64,000 nucleotides of DNA from Lampris incognitus (lineage: Eukaryota; Chordata; Actinopteri; Lampriformes; Lampridae): positions 30,408,666 through 30,472,665 of the forward strand of contig NC_079230.1 in NCBI RefSeq assembly GCF_029633865.1, read 5' to 3'. Within the stretch, counting starts at the first letter, position 1; every line of letters starts with the position of its first letter. The notes below the pieces were generated by a model. The model saw only the letters and a list, made by a program, of their open reading frames with translations. It had not been told where the DNA came from and did not search any database. A program made the translations under genes and the position numbers. This document shows positions 25,304 through 36,178 of the stretch, piece by piece.

Positions 25304-26608
25304 AATCCTAAAGGTTGCAAAAAACTTTTTGCTGCAAGTGGTAAAGAGGATAAGATTATGAGAGTTGAAGTCAGAAGAAATTTCTCCAGTGGCAAGTAAT
25401 TCTTGTCAACTCTTCCTTTTTATCTCATGTTTCTGGTGACTGTCTTGTTGCACTGTGTAAACAGTGCGACTGCTACTTTTGTTCAACCATTCAAAGGATA
25501 AACGATTGAGTTTTGTTTTGTTTTTTTTGTCTAATTTTCAAAAATGTTTATGTTCGGAAATGCAGTCCGAAGTAGTAGAGTATGGTTGAGTCTTGCCTGT
25601 TCCTTGAGTCTCCAGGTTGCCTTTCCCATCCAGATATGACACATTTACTGAGAAGAAAACAAAACAATGTCAGTACCAACACATGACTCATAATCAGAAG
25701 ACTTCTGACCATTACCTGAAGGCAGAGATACAGCAGATATGTGACATGGTTCACTGTGTGTCCTGTTAGAAGAGCAGGGTGCAGTGGGACATACCTCGCA
25801 CCATCGTCTCAGCGCAGCCCTTTGGGATGTTGGTAGCCAGAGCCAGCTCCACCAAGTTGACCTCACGATCCTCTACAAAGTAAAGCTCTCCTTCCTTTAC
25901 TGAGCGGAAGTGCAGCGCGTCTTGGGCACCAAAGCCACAGATGGCCTTGTTTGGGGGGGGGGGGGTGATTACAGAAAGTATTATAAGCCGTTATAAAGCG
26001 ACAAAAAAAATAAAAGATTTTGAGTGTCACACTGCATCACTCATCAGTAAATCAATTTATTAACGACCACAAGGTCGGTGGAATCACCTCCACATTGCTC
26101 CAGCGCAAAGCTCGGTTGAAATCCTCTACGGTCAGCTTCCTCCTCTTGGCGTGTCTCATGAACTGGGAGCTGCTCTGAGGACACATTCAAAGCAGAACAG
26201 ACACACGCACGTCATCCACCATCCCAGACTGCTCCATCACTCCCTACATCAGAGTTATCTCGTAAATCGGACAGTCCATCTATCTGTAGCGAATTCGGGG
26301 GGCAGTCCGGGAACCGCCACAGCCGGGACGCGAACCCGTGGCTCCCACACCGCAAGTGACAACGTTAACCAGTCGACTAAAGGGTCCGACCCGTTAGTCA
26401 AGGACCAACGTGTCTACTTATCCATGCATGTTACATATCCATCCATCCATCGGGAACGTACCTGCGTTGCTTCCCTGAGCCGGTAGCACACGTCTTCAGC
26501 CAGCAGCGCTGCCACATCGTCGCCGAGCTCCACTCCTGCGCTCTCGGCCATGAGTTTGACAGACTCCCGCGGAACCTCCGCGAAGCGCCGCTCCTCCTTG
26601 TCCGCCAT
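18664..26608 (-). CDS. taf6l: TAF6-like, SAGA/PCAF-complex subunit (complete, 11 coding exons)
   Basis: The exons join in phase into 1923 bp (640 aa; human TAF6L is about 622). CDS exons: 26608-26462, 26174-26088, 25945-25795, 25647-25597, 22349-22255, 22170-22096, 21119-20899, 20208-20076, 19967-19839, 19720-19224, 19000-18664. Exons 1-2 carry the TAF6-type histone fold (SVKLMAESAGVELGDDVAAL, KRRKLTVEDFNRALRW). Exons 5-9 carry the HEAT-repeat TAF6_C domain (LEPLAASINPLNDHWTLRDY, SHYGAVVGLHALGWK). Exon 10 is a low-conservation linker, and exon 11 has the basic TAF6L-specific tail ending YSLHLPL. TAF6L pairs with TAF9 in the histone-fold core of the SAGA/PCAF coactivator. All introns are GT-AG except intron 4 (GC donor). 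Introns contain a Penelope-like element, a SINE and a solo LTR. No lesion is seen, so it looks functional. Confidence 0.96.
19224..19720 (-). CDS. taf6l: taf6l exon 10
   Basis: 497 bp, starts VAVERLLKMK. Gly/Pro/Ser-rich linker with conserved islands (ELYSFFGDSLAVRF, RKMPQLTANL). Acceptor TGTAG, donor AG|GTGAGG; ends in phase 2. Confidence 0.93.
19839..19967 (-). CDS. taf6l: taf6l exon 9
   Basis: 43 codons, AVERVLYPHLPAYWANLQAV through HKVYGAIL; acceptor TATAG, donor TTG|GTAAGT. Confidence 0.96.
20076..20208 (-). CDS. taf6l: taf6l exon 8
   Basis: 133 bp, completes Trp, then THGDLVSGLYHQILLSLQKV through HALGWK; acceptor CTGCAG, donor AAG|GTACAC. Confidence 0.96.
20899..21119 (-). CDS. taf6l: taf6l exon 7
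   Basis: 221 bp, VKSVSHDLEQLNRLLHMVRS through YAALLLSHIF plus two bases of Trp. Core of the TAF6 C-terminal HEAT domain. Acceptor CCAG, donor CTG|GTAAGG. Confidence 0.96.
21269..21737 (-). mobile_element. tRNA-derived SINE, family 2 (minus), in taf6l intron 6
   Basis: Minus-strand head GGCATCCAGGTAGCATGGCG ... with a B-box-like ATTCGAATCCCC, then a long body ending in a T/A-rich tail. Flanks GATATTGTCCAAATT (21254-21268) and GATATTGTCTAAATT (21738-21752) form a 15-bp target duplication with one mismatch. Other copies lie at 51.4, 53.3 and 58.6 kb. Confidence 0.88.
22096..22170 (-). CDS. taf6l: taf6l exon 6
   Basis: 75 bp, VALLDLQSNSKIAALLPYFV ending YVISG; acceptor TTTCAG, donor GGG|GTAGGT. 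Confidence 0.95.
22255..22349 (-). CDS. taf6l: taf6l exon 5
   Basis: 95 bp, completes Val and reads PSAVQSLSDDLLKYYQQITR through DPQLMK; acceptor CCACAG, donor AAG|GTATAC; ends in phase 0. Confidence 0.95.
22412..25163 (+). mobile_element. Penelope-like element with GIY-YIG remnant, in taf6l intron 4
   Basis: A perfect 12-bp target duplication AAATCTAATACC lies at 22400-22411 and 25164-25175. Plus-strand fragments encode a Penelope-type reverse transcriptase (PGEATPSLYGLPMIHK, CAMGSPVSPVVANLYMEE-like, WFRFVDDTWVKI) and a C-terminal GIY-YIG nuclease region (NMVYAVKCQEDCRDLYI). The Gly of YIG is changed to Thr. Several frameshifts and stops show it is dead. The first about 150 bp (rich in CATCCAAGTGACCT... 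sequence) are an inverted, diverged copy of the last about 150 bp, as in many Penelope elements. It differs clearly in sequence from the element at 36.2 kb, so it is another subfamily. Confidence 0.92.
22485..22520 (-). ncRNA. Hammerhead-ribozyme-like motif in the inverted 5' end of Penelope element 1
   Basis: On the minus strand: CTGACGA (core C3-A9, 22520-22514), GG, stem TCACT/AGTGA closing a 6-nt loop, U, GAAA (22494-22491), then CATTTC. Order and core match a hammerhead (CUGANGA, stem II, GAAA, U-H). Stem III is minimal and the stem I pairing is unproven. Penelope-like elements are known to carry hammerheads. Confidence 0.4.
25263..25301. repeat. (TA)n microsatellite in taf6l intron 4
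   Basis: About 19 perfect TA units. Confidence 0.97.
25597..25647 (-). CDS. taf6l: taf6l exon 4 (GC donor)
   Basis: 51 bp, VNVSYLDGKGNLETQGT. The acceptor is TTCTCAG. The 3' boundary is ACAG|GCAAGA, a GC-AG donor matching the usual consensus of such introns. No GT lies close, and the next exon continues in phase only with this boundary. Confidence 0.88.
25795..25945 (-). CDS. taf6l: taf6l exon 3
   Basis: 151 bp, AICGFGAQDALHFRSVKEGE through IPKGCAETMVR; acceptor ACAAG, donor GAG|GTATGT; ends in phase 1. Confidence 0.95.
26088..26174 (-). CDS. taf6l: taf6l exon 2
   Basis: 29 codons, SSSQFMRHAKRRKLTVEDFN and onward, ending WSNVE; acceptor CTCAG, donor GAG|GTGATT; phase 0. Completes the histone fold. 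Confidence 0.95.
26285..26424 (-). mobile_element. Solo LTR of the tRNA-like miniature LTR family, in taf6l intron 1
   Basis: Read on the minus strand it runs TGGATAAGTAGACACG ... CGAATTCGCTACA (TG...CA ends, about 140 bp). It aligns along its length with the 135-bp LTRs at 40.4 kb, sharing AGACACGTT, GACCCTTTAG and the tRNA-like A-box (TAGTCGACTGG) and B-box (GGTTCGCGTCC). A single copy of an LTR is what LTR-LTR recombination leaves behind. No clear 5-bp duplication flanks it. Confidence 0.6.
26462..26608 (-). CDS. taf6l: taf6l exon 1
   Basis: 49 codons from the ATG at 26608, in a CpG island. Begins MADKEERRFAEVPRESVKLM; donor CAG|GTACG; phase 0. First part of the histone fold. Confidence 0.95.
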
Positions 26609-27430
26609 GCCTGACGCCGCCGACGGACGGCCCTGCTGACGCCGACCGGCTGGCGGGAGGTTCTCTTATCGTCGTCCGCCTAGTGTGTGAGAGTTGTAGC
26701 TTTAGCGTTAGCCAACGCAAGCCCCGGACAGATAAGCGGCTGGCTGGCTGGCCAAGCGCCGCGCCAACGCGACCGAGTCACGGTAAAACCCGGCCTTCGT
26801 CCATCACCTGGGAGAGGACATTTTAACCGAACCGAACCGAACCGAACAAGCAAAGGGGGGTTTTCGGCTGAGTCAAGCCAGAACTTTACCCTTTACCCCC
26901 TGTACAACTTGGAGATGAGAAGCCCGTTGTGCGCATCGTATGCTAACGCCAGATAATAGCCCTAGCCGTCCGTCGCTGCTGACACGGCTGCTCTAAACTC
27001 AAGAGCAGGCCGCTCCAATCTAAAGGCCCAACACTAACCGTGACCTGGAGACGGTACCTCTTCCAAAAGCCGAATCAAGTCCACAATAAAGGGCACAAGG
27101 CGACGCTGTAAACACGCACCGCGCACCACACCAGGGGGCTCCGCTGACCAAGCTATTAACGGTTTCCGGACGGCGGCAGGCCGCGATTGGCGGATGGAGC
27201 AGTCAGTCTTCTGCGGACACGCCCCATTCAGCCACAGCTTCCGGGAGCGTTGTCCTATAACGTTAAACCAGTACGAGCCAACGCCGGACGGGGATCACCA
27301 AACAGGCCGGTACAACTAGTTGGCAATCGGTAAAATTGTAACAAAAAACTCGGTGGTAAATCCGAGAATATAGCATTTAGTTAGGCTGCCCCCCCCCCCC
27401 GGAGAATCAGGGCGCATGCGCAGATGCGCC
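26560..27430 (-). promoter_or_regulatory. CpG-rich promoter region of taf6l
   Basis: CpG-dense from exon 1 upstream, with an inverted CCAAT box (ATTGG, 27186-27190) and a five-base (CCGAA)n run at 26826-26846. No TATA seen. A GCGCCATATT element lies near 27425. No divergent gene was recognised before the LINE begins at about 27.44 kb. Confidence 0.5.
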
Positions 27431-28002
27431 ATATTACTCTTACCTTTTCAAATGTGAACCAAAATGTGCTGCCTGCACTATGGCGTTTCCTCCCTCACTC
27501 CTCAATAACCACGAGTTGAACATTAGAGATCCGAAATGCACATTATTCAGATCAACGTGAAGGCACAGGATTTGCATACAGGATGAACAACCCGACCAGA
27601 GCTCAACACACCAATCAACAAAGCATGCAAAGTAAACCATTCTGCACAAACATGAGCAGAGCAGAGCAGACAGCAGTCTCCCATCTCCGGCTGGAGACAC
27701 TGAGGATCAGCTAACAGCAAGGATTACAGGACGTGAAGAAGAAGAAAAAAGGAATTAAAGACGTCCAGATATTCCGAACACCAATCACAGGCTATGGAAA
27801 AGGGTATCGACCAGGAAAAAAAAATTTTCCCCACAACCTCAACAACCACTGTCTATACTACACTGATGATCAGTTTAACATGATGGCCCGCTCAGATATT
27901 AAAGTTTCAATTATCCACATTAACAGTAGAAGCCTATATGCCAACTTCCAAAACATCACAGCACATCTAAGCCACTTAAAGAATCCATTCACCGTAACAG
28001 CT

Positions 28003-28466
28003 GTATGGGAAAGATTTTGAGATATAAGATTCCTAATGATGTTAAAGTGTTGTATTTCTGTACTTTGAAAGACAATGTGATTAAAAAGAAAGACTGGTAT
28101 CTGTGCAAAATACTACTAATGGCCTGTAAAAAAACAATTACAAAGACCTGGTACAAACCTGAGACCCCGAGTCTCGATCAGTGGATGGACTGAGTTAAAG
28201 AAATCTACGCAATGGAAAAGATGACTTTCTGTCTGAGGTCCAGAGGAGCGATCTTTCACAGGAAATGGGAGAAATGGTCTGCCTACATCAGAGGAATAGA
28301 GGATGCCATCAACTAAACAAGACTTTTGAACTCATTTGGTCACAAATCATAATACTGTCAACAGAGGAGCCCCCATGTTTTTTTTTTAATTATTATTTTT
28401 GTAGACTTACTGTAGGTTTGTTTGTATGTCATCTGAAAATATTAAATAAAAAGTATCAAAAAAAAG
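28003..28466 (+). mobile_element. 3' end of a Tx1/L1-type LINE, inserted in another LINE
   Basis: Encodes IPNDVKVLYFCTLKD, LLMACKKTITKTWYKPETPS and LDQWMD, then VKEIYAMEKMTFCLR after a stop. This is the C-terminal pattern of fish L1/Tx1 elements. It ends in A-rich sequence at about 28455-28466. It replaces rather than cleanly splits the host LINE, so a deletion accompanied insertion. Confidence 0.7.
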
Positions 28467-30089
28467 AATATGTTCATATGTGGGGATTTCAATATAGACC
28501 TGCTAAATCCAAAAAAGCACAATAAGACAGAAGAGTTCATTAATACAACGTGTAGTTTGGGTTTATATCCTAAAATCACTAGAATCACACCACACTCTGC
28601 CACCTCAATAGACAATGTATTCACAAACATTATAGAAGGCCACAATGAGAGCAGGCTTTTAATAAATGACATGTGACCATCTACCAGTTTTTCCTGTCTA
28701 TGACTGTAATTTTAAGAAGAACAAAGTTCACAACAACATTAAATATATAGGAGTAAGAACAGGAATCCATGAATGCTATCAAAAATTAGTTACTAACACA
28801 TAACTGGAATATAGTATACAAAGAAAAATACACTGATACAGCTTACGATTCATTCCTAAAAATATTTCATTCCTTATATGATAAAAATTGTCCAATAGAA
28901 GAAGTCAAAGTAAACAGAAATATAAAGATAGTCCATGGATCACAAAGGGACTACGTAACGCTTGTCATTAAAAAGAAAAGAAGGACAGAACCATTGAAGT
29001 AGAAATAAACTACACAGAATATAAAAACAAGTTAACTAACATTATGAGAATATGCAAGAAGGAATACTATAATTAAGAATTAGAGACCAATGAAAACAAC
29101 ACCAAACGTAGTATATGGAATGTGTTGAATAGTATCATTAGAAAGGGGTCTAGAAGCCCAAGCTGCCCTCAGTACCTTACAGATGATAAGACGATAAATA
29201 AAATGGAAGACGTGGTCAATGGCTTCAAAAGATTCTTTGTAAATGGGGCCCAAAACTGGCAGGAAAAATCAGACACACAAACAACCACAAAGGGGAATGA
29301 CAGTGATAATGGGGACAGAAATCCAAGTTCCATTTTCCTTAGAGCGGTAGAAGAGAAGGAAATCGTGGCCATTGTAAACAAACGCAAGAACAAAAAAAAT
29401 CTACTGACTGGAATGATACCGATATGACAACAGTTAAAAAAGTAATTGAAGGTATTGCAAAACCACTAACCCACATCTATAACATGTCCTTTCAATCTAG
29501 TGAAGTTCCAAGCAAAATGAACATAGCAAAAGTCATAACCTTATATAAAACGGCAGACAGACACCAATTTACAAACTGCAGAGCGATTTCATTATTGTCA
29601 TAATTCTCCAAAATACTAGAAAAACTAGTTACTTTTAGACGAGACAAATTCATTAGGAAGCATAATCTGCTGAACGATAGCCAGTACGGGTTTCAACCAA
29701 ACATATCGACATCTCTGGTGCTCATTGAATTAATTGAAGAAATAACTAATTGCATAGACCAAATAGGTTTGCTGTGGGAATATTTATAGATCTAAAAAAA
29801 ACTTTTTTGACACTACTGATCACAATAGGTTAATAGATAAAATTGGAACGGTATGGTATCAGAAGGGTGGTACAGAATTGGCTAAGAAGCTATTTAAGTA
29901 ATAGCCAGCAGTTTGTAAAGATAGGCGAACATAAATTGTCATGCATGGATATTACATGTGGTGTACCCCAGGGGTCAGTTTTAGGTCCAAATCTGTTCAT
30001 TCTGTACTTAAATGATATATGCAAGGTATCAAAAATACTTAAATTTGTTCTATTTGCAGATGACAAGAATATATTTTGTTTTAGTGAGA

Positions 30090-30590
30090 AGTGTATATCG
30101 CTTGCAAATGCAAGTCTGGGAATACGTCGAATATGGTGAAACATCTGATCACGCATGGGATAAATTTACGAGTGGACAACTGCTCTGTGTTTGATAACGT
30201 TAATGTCCGTGCTGCTGCCAACGTTAATGTTAGCTCTGGGATGTCTGCTGCTGGGTCTTCTGGTGCCACTGCTAGCAATGATAAAACAGGTAAGGACGGT
30301 TATGATGATGTATATAAATAGGCTCACATACATTAAAGATGTCAGTCTGCACGTTGACCTCATTGTCATGGTTGACCTCACTTTCAATCTCAAAGTGCTA
30401 GAGTACAGAACCAAAATGACACAACGTGTCAATGAATTATATTGTGTTCACTGTACAGAAAAGTAGTTTGCTGATAATCCTATAAGGTCTTCATAATATA
30501 TAATATCGAAAAGTATAGTTTAGGTATCGTATCGAATTGGAGTTACTGGTTTTCGTATCGTATCGAAAATTCTCAAATGATACCCAACCC
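30090..30590 (+). mobile_element. hAT-derived fragment (BED-type zinc finger remnant)
   Basis: Starts with a frame reading CKCKSGNTSNMVKHLITHG, the pattern of a BED finger of hAT transposases. It ends in a GTATCGTATCGAA-rich segment and GATACCCAACCCTA, typical of hAT termini. It splits the surrounding LINE. Confidence 0.55.
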
Positions 30591-31289
30591 TACCACTAAC
30601 CCTATGGACATCTATGGACACCAACCCTATGGTCCAACTAGAAAGAGTATATGAAAATAAATGTCTAGGTGTGATACTAGACCAGAAAATCTGCTGGAAA
30701 CATCACGTAACATATGTGCAAGCAAAGCTGGCAAGGAGCATTGCAGTCATGAGAAAAGCAAGACACATTCTGGATCATAAATCTTTGTACATTCTGCATT
30801 GTTCATTTATTTTACCATAACTGATCTACTGTGTGGAGGTATGGGGTAACACCTACAACACCAACCTACAACCATTATGTACACTACAAAAAGAGCCATA
30901 AGGATAGTTATTAATGTAGGACATGGTGAACACACCAACAAACTATTTTTAAAGTCAAGTGTCTTGAAGTCCAGGGATTTAGTAGAATTTAACACAGCAC
31001 AAATAATGTTCAAAGCAAGAAACAATCTACTACCCAGTAATATACAAAAAATATCCTCAGATAGAAAAGGGGAGTATAATTTGAAAGGGAAATTAAACAT
31101 CAAGAAAGGATGTGTTTGTACAACTTTGAAGAGCATGGGCATTTCAATCTGTGGGGTAAAACTGTGGAACAGTCTGAGCATGGAACTCAAAGTACAAACA
31201 TTACACAGTTCAAGAAGTACAAAGATTATCAAGTGATATAGGGCTGATGAAGAGTTGTGTTAACTGTTTAAGTTTCATTTATCTTGAAA

Positions 31290-34157
31290 CAGTGACGGTT
31301 CTAGACCAATTTTACCGGGGGGGGGGGGCAGTTGTGCTGTCAGAGGGGCACATTCGACCCAGGACAAAAGAGAGTGTTCAAGCTTTCCAAATTTTTAGCT
31401 CAGTATATAAAGTAATAGCACACAAAAAACAACATAAAATACCATGATTGGTATTTGTTTCAGTAACAGCATTTGTTTCAGTAACTTACAGTTACAATTT
31501 TATTAAATTACAATATTGAAAACACAACAAAATATGTTCCTGTTAGCTTCAGCTCAAGTTACAGCACATTCTTTGCTGCAACACTTCTTGATAAGGCTCA
31601 ATGAACAGTACCAGCTGTACTGTACTAGAGGGTCTCTGCATCCCAGTCTGCACTTTCCTTTCTAGAATTTCACGTTACAGCAACAGTGTTCTGCGGTTTT
31701 TGTGATTTTTGGCAAACCGATCAACAAATGAGTCAAAGCCTTTGCCCTCCTAGACTCAATACTTAGTACACCGAGATTGCTCAATCTCTCATCGGTTATG
31801 GTTGACCTGAGGCAAGTTTTTACCAGTTTCAGCGTAGAAAAACGTTCACAAGAAGCAGAACTCAAGAAGCAGAACTCACTGGGATCGCGACTGCTATTTT
31901 GCAGAATCTGAAGAGCTCAAAAAACAGTTCTTTATACAGCTCAATGAACAGTACCAGCTGTACTGTACTAGAGGGTCTCTGCATCCCAGTCTGTATTTTC
32001 CTTTCTAAAATTTGGCTGAACTGATGTAGTTCATACCCCAAGTCATCAACATTTGAATCATACAATCCAGCAAATGAAAACAGAGCCGTCTCTTTCAGAA
32101 ATGCATCACTTTTGGGGTTTAGAGCTTGGATGCTACTCTTATGTCACCGTTTGTCTTTGAAAACCGTCTGTTAAGCTCACAATGACGGGGTAGATAAAGG
32201 CTGTACGAATCCCGTCTTTATCTGGTTCTGACTCTCTCTGACCAACAGTAGTCAGTACACAGTGTTCACCGAGTTTGTCGTTTTGCAGCTGGCTGTATTG
32301 CAGTAACACATTGCTCAGAAATGTTCAACACTTCATCCCACAAGTAATCAAGAAATGACTCTCGCCTGAAGTCATTCAATGTCTGAACTAAAGCCTCAAC
32401 TAAATCAACAGCTTTTGAAAAGTCAAGTGATGAAAACTGTAGCATATCAGAGAGAAGTTTTGTTTCTCCAAACACTTTACTGACTGTAACAAGACGCACA
32501 ACAAATTCAAGATCTGTCTGTGCCAGCAGACCTCAAGCCTCAATAGCTCACCCACCATTGCATTCTTGGGCTCTCTCGTGCAGTACTCACTTAAGGGCAG
32601 GCAGTCTATCCATAATGTTACGTAGAGCTACAAATCAACATGCCCACCAAGTGTCACTTAATTGTTGGAGTTCTCTTGGTGCACCTTTGTACAGCTCTCT
32701 TTGTATGGTTAGCCATGTAGGATGGACATACGACTCGGATGTGAAACACATAGTTTTTCTGGTAAGGAGAAGAACTCCTCTGCCTCTGGTACAGCTTTGA
32801 CTGACTCTACTAAAACTACATTTAGACAGTGGGCTTTGCAATGGATGTAAAAGGCATATTTCACTTGCTCATTGATTCTAGCCTGGACGCCAGAATGCTC
32901 AACACTCATGACGGCAGCAACGTCATATGCTTGGCCTACAAGGTAGTTTTTAGATTCTAGACAATGACTTTCCAATATGCGGATTATTTTTTCAGTAAGC
33001 TCCGCTGCATCTAGCCTCTCAGCAGATTAAAAATAGAGAAAACTCTCCGGGATAGCTCCATTGAAATAGCACCTGAGTACTAGAGATCTGTTCTTCTTCT
33101 TCTTTTTTACCTTTTGTTTCATCTGCCATAATAATAATAACAATAATGATAATAATAATAATAATACATTAAACTTATATAGTGCTTTTCTAACACTCAA
33201 AGTGGCTTTACAATAAACGGGGTGAAACAAGACAACATATACACAACACAACATACAGGGGTGGATGGGAAGGAGGGCTACAAGAGGGAGAAGCGGCAGC
33301 CACACACGACGCCAGCAGTACTCTCCCACTTAAACACATACAAAAGGGCAGGAAAAACAAACATCATAAATCACATAAATCACAGTTGAAAGCAAGTCAT
33401 GATGCTGAAGACTTCACTGTTTTTCCCCTTCTTCTGTCATTTCGGTTCGAACCACGTCTGCTAAACAATCCAGAGCCTCATTCGGAAGGGTTTTGCTTGT
33501 GTAATTTGCATTATGAATGGAAGTCGACCTTTTTTTAACAGCTTTGTCATGGTTAGCAATAGTCTCTAAAATTGCCATGAAGTTCCCTTCATTGTCTTTG
33601 AGCCATGTTTTGTGTTGCAGTCAGTAGTAGCACTTCCCCTATTGTTTTTATATACTCCCGATTTTCTCTAACCTGTGTGTTATGTTCTTTGTTTGACATT
33701 TGCCAGTGTTGCATTAGTTGTTACAGCTCTCCGATAGCCCCTCCATGCAATCGTTGCTTGTCTGTGCCGTTCAGACTTGGCATGGATTGCAAAACCCCCC
33801 TCTCTGTAGGTTGCTTTCTTCCAATTTTTGAGTCTGGATGGTGAGTCAAACACAGTGTCTGTGCTATTAGGACAGCTAAAATGTCTACAGGCATAACAAT
33901 ACACAGAGTCCCATAGTTTAGAATACTCAAGCCAGGGGTGAATGTTACGCCAGCCCACCATGAAGAGTCTCCTCCTGTTTCCCATCAAGTTCCTTGGAAA
34001 CAATTACAAGTTCAGCAGCATCAGTGGGTCTTCTTTACATTTGCTGATATCTGTGGAGAAAGACAAACGTGTGTATGTGTATGTGTGTGTGTGTGTGTAC
34101 TGTCAGGCTTATACTGTCTCATAAAGAATTAACTTGAATCAATGGATTATATATAGA
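31290..34157 (-). mobile_element. hAT transposon 'A', main part (ZMYM1/TTF-finger type transposase, dead)
   Basis: Left terminus CAGTGACGGTTCTAGACCAA at 31290. Minus-strand coding remnants, N to C: FPRNLMGNRRRLF, TTF-type finger (DSVYCYACRHFSCP ... HAKSERHRQA, about 34003-33690), transposase core (GQAYDVAAVMSVEHSGVQAR, about 32940-32880) and the hAT dimerisation end (SASCERFSTLKLVKTCLRST, about 31860-31800). Stops and frameshifts are frequent. A 5' piece (MKRGGIRDIMSYFAAPKN) lies beyond hAT 'B' at 40265-39981. An internal block of about 70 bp is duplicated (31600-31666 and 31937-32008). Confidence 0.8.
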
Positions 34158-34453
34158 TATATATACAGGGGTGCACATAACTTTTTTGGTCTGGTTCTCA
34201 AGGGAGCACCTGGAGATGTTGCTTGGTACTCAGCCTTTATGTGGCATGGTTATCCTACAAGCTGTCATCTTCACTACCCTCCTGACTGCTTTCCTCACTG
34301 TCTGCCTCTCTTTCAAACATGGCAGATGAAGATGTAGGCCTACTTCTTTCTTCCTGCTCGAGTCTGTGATTAGCTGTTTGCATCCATAAGTCAACAGCTG
34401 GCTTCGGGTCAAAAGTCTGTTGTCATGTTAGACAAGTGGATGTGCATCAGGGA

Positions 34454-36178
34454 TCAGAGGCAAGAGTCTGACAGGCGAGATCTGTAGTTGCTCTTTATTA
34501 TACTGAGATGTGAAATTCCCCTCTCACATGCAGCACTGCTCAAGGGCAGTGTAAGGGACAACAGAAGGACTTTATGAATGTTGGAGTAACTATCTGGATT
34601 ACTTATCTTCACTGTGTTGACCAAGTCATACACAGAGGAGGCTGCCACACGTTCTCCTGCTTGCTTTAAACACATCCATTCTCCTACAGTGGAGGCTCTG
34701 TCAACAGACAAGCTGGCCTCATATTTCTGGAGGATGTTAGTAAGTGTTGTGTTGCCAAAACTTTGGAGGTCTTGCCTTTCTTGATGCCAAGTTGAAGGAT
34801 TAAAAATCACATGACTTAAGGGATTCATATCTGCTTTCAAACTCACGAATTAGACCTCTCAATACATCAGCCTTGTCCCTGTCAGCAGCAGCATGTGAAA
34901 CAGTCTCTTTCCTGTAACTGCTTCACTGTCAAGCAATAGTGTCAGCTGTCCAGCAGCTACCATGTGCTCGTCTTTGCATTCAGCAATAGTCAGTTTATCT
35001 TGCTGGAACCTGAGGGAGGTGAACTGTAACATGTCTCCAGGGTCCAGCATGTTGGCTAGGAAACACTGAAAACGCTCTGTGCAGACATGTTTTAGGTCAC
35101 TGTCATCACTTGTAGACACTTGAATTTGAATGGCAGGTAACAGTCTCCATATTTTCAACAGTCTCTTGCCTCCATGCAGACCATCTGATGTTGTGAAACT
35201 TTCCTAGCTTCACAAAGGCAATGCCATTCTCATCACATATCTTCTTTAGCTGTTCTGTTCTTTTTGCGCCCCCTCTCTGTAAATAAAAGCCCAGCAACTT
35301 GACAACAGAGTGATTAAATGTCTCACAGTATGGTACCATGCGATCAGCTGACTTGGTGCAGTTCTCGGGGGTGTGGGCAGTACACAGAATATACACAATG
35401 GAATCCCCGATCATCACCATCTGACGCAATTTAGGAACGACCTCGCTGTAAACTCCAATGTTGACTGCTGCTCTGTCTGTCCACACCGAGACCAACTTCG
35501 TCTTCCACTGATCCCCTAAACCACAAGTATGGAAGAGCTGCTCCAGTCCATTCACTGTGTGCTGTGCTGCTCGGTTAACACCCAAATTAATGAATCCAAG
35601 AAATCCTGCTCAACTTGTATTGTGTCTTCTGATCCACCTAAGAGCACGCCCCAAAATTCAGCTGCCTTCAATTTTTCAGTCAATTCTAAACTGACTGTCT
35701 GTGCGATGCTCTGCATGATGCGGGTCCCTCCTTCTCGTGAATGATATGCACTCCCGGCATTAACTCCAAGCCTCTTGAAAAGCGCAATATCCTCCTCATA
35801 TGAAGACATCGGGCATGCATGTTTCACTTTGTGAAAGGCCAACAGAAAAATATTACACAGTACTTGACGCTGTTCTTCATTCAGTTTGTCCTGACACGTG
35901 TCAAGACGGGAGTGGATTTCTAATCCTGGCTGCACCTGTTAGCAATATCAGTGTTCATGTGCTCTTCCCTCTTCTCATGCTTTTCAAAAGCTGGTAACTG
36001 AATTTTTTTTGTCCCTATATAAGAGGCACTGCTTATATCCACGAGATTGGGATTTTCACGGCACCACATCTCTGTGCAGTCGTCATGTGTTTGGAGCCAG
36101 GCTACTTCCTGCAGCCACTTTTCTGCGAATACCTGTTTTTTATGTACAGGTTCAGTCTGGCATTTCTTTGGAGGTGGC
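34454..36178 (-). pseudogene. hAT 'B' transposase, broken
   Basis: Four consecutive minus-strand segments (36180-35920, 35935-35552, 35585-35106, 35158-34454) encode successive parts of a hAT superfamily transposase: N-terminal cysteine finger region (CTEMWCRENPNLVDIS), RNase-H-like core (VSVWTDRAAVNIGVYSEVVP), helical insertion and the C-terminal dimerisation domain (SSAACERGISHLSIIKSNYR). Frame changes between segments and an upstream Penelope insertion inactivate it. The first 14 residues lie at 39228-39187. Confidence 0.8.

Larger units (their letters stand above)
27440..31285 (+). mobile_element. Decayed LINE (jockey/CR1-like group), interrupted twice
   Basis: Plus-strand pieces in order: basic N-terminal segment and start of the endonuclease (IHINSRSLYANFQNITAHLS), endonuclease middle (MFICGDFNIDLLNP), linker, reverse transcriptase (DITCGVPQGSVLGPNLFILY, FADDKNIF) and the C-terminal region (RAIRIVINVGHGEHTN, KLWNSLSMELK). 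Many stops and frameshifts. A Tx1/L1-type LINE tail (28.0-28.47 kb) replaces about 80 codons of the endonuclease, and a hAT-derived fragment (about 30.09-30.59 kb) splits the C-terminal half. The exact clade is not certain. Confidence 0.8.

Noticed and set aside
26826-26850. Telomere-like repeat
   Set aside because: It is a short five-base CCGAA run, not TTAGGG.
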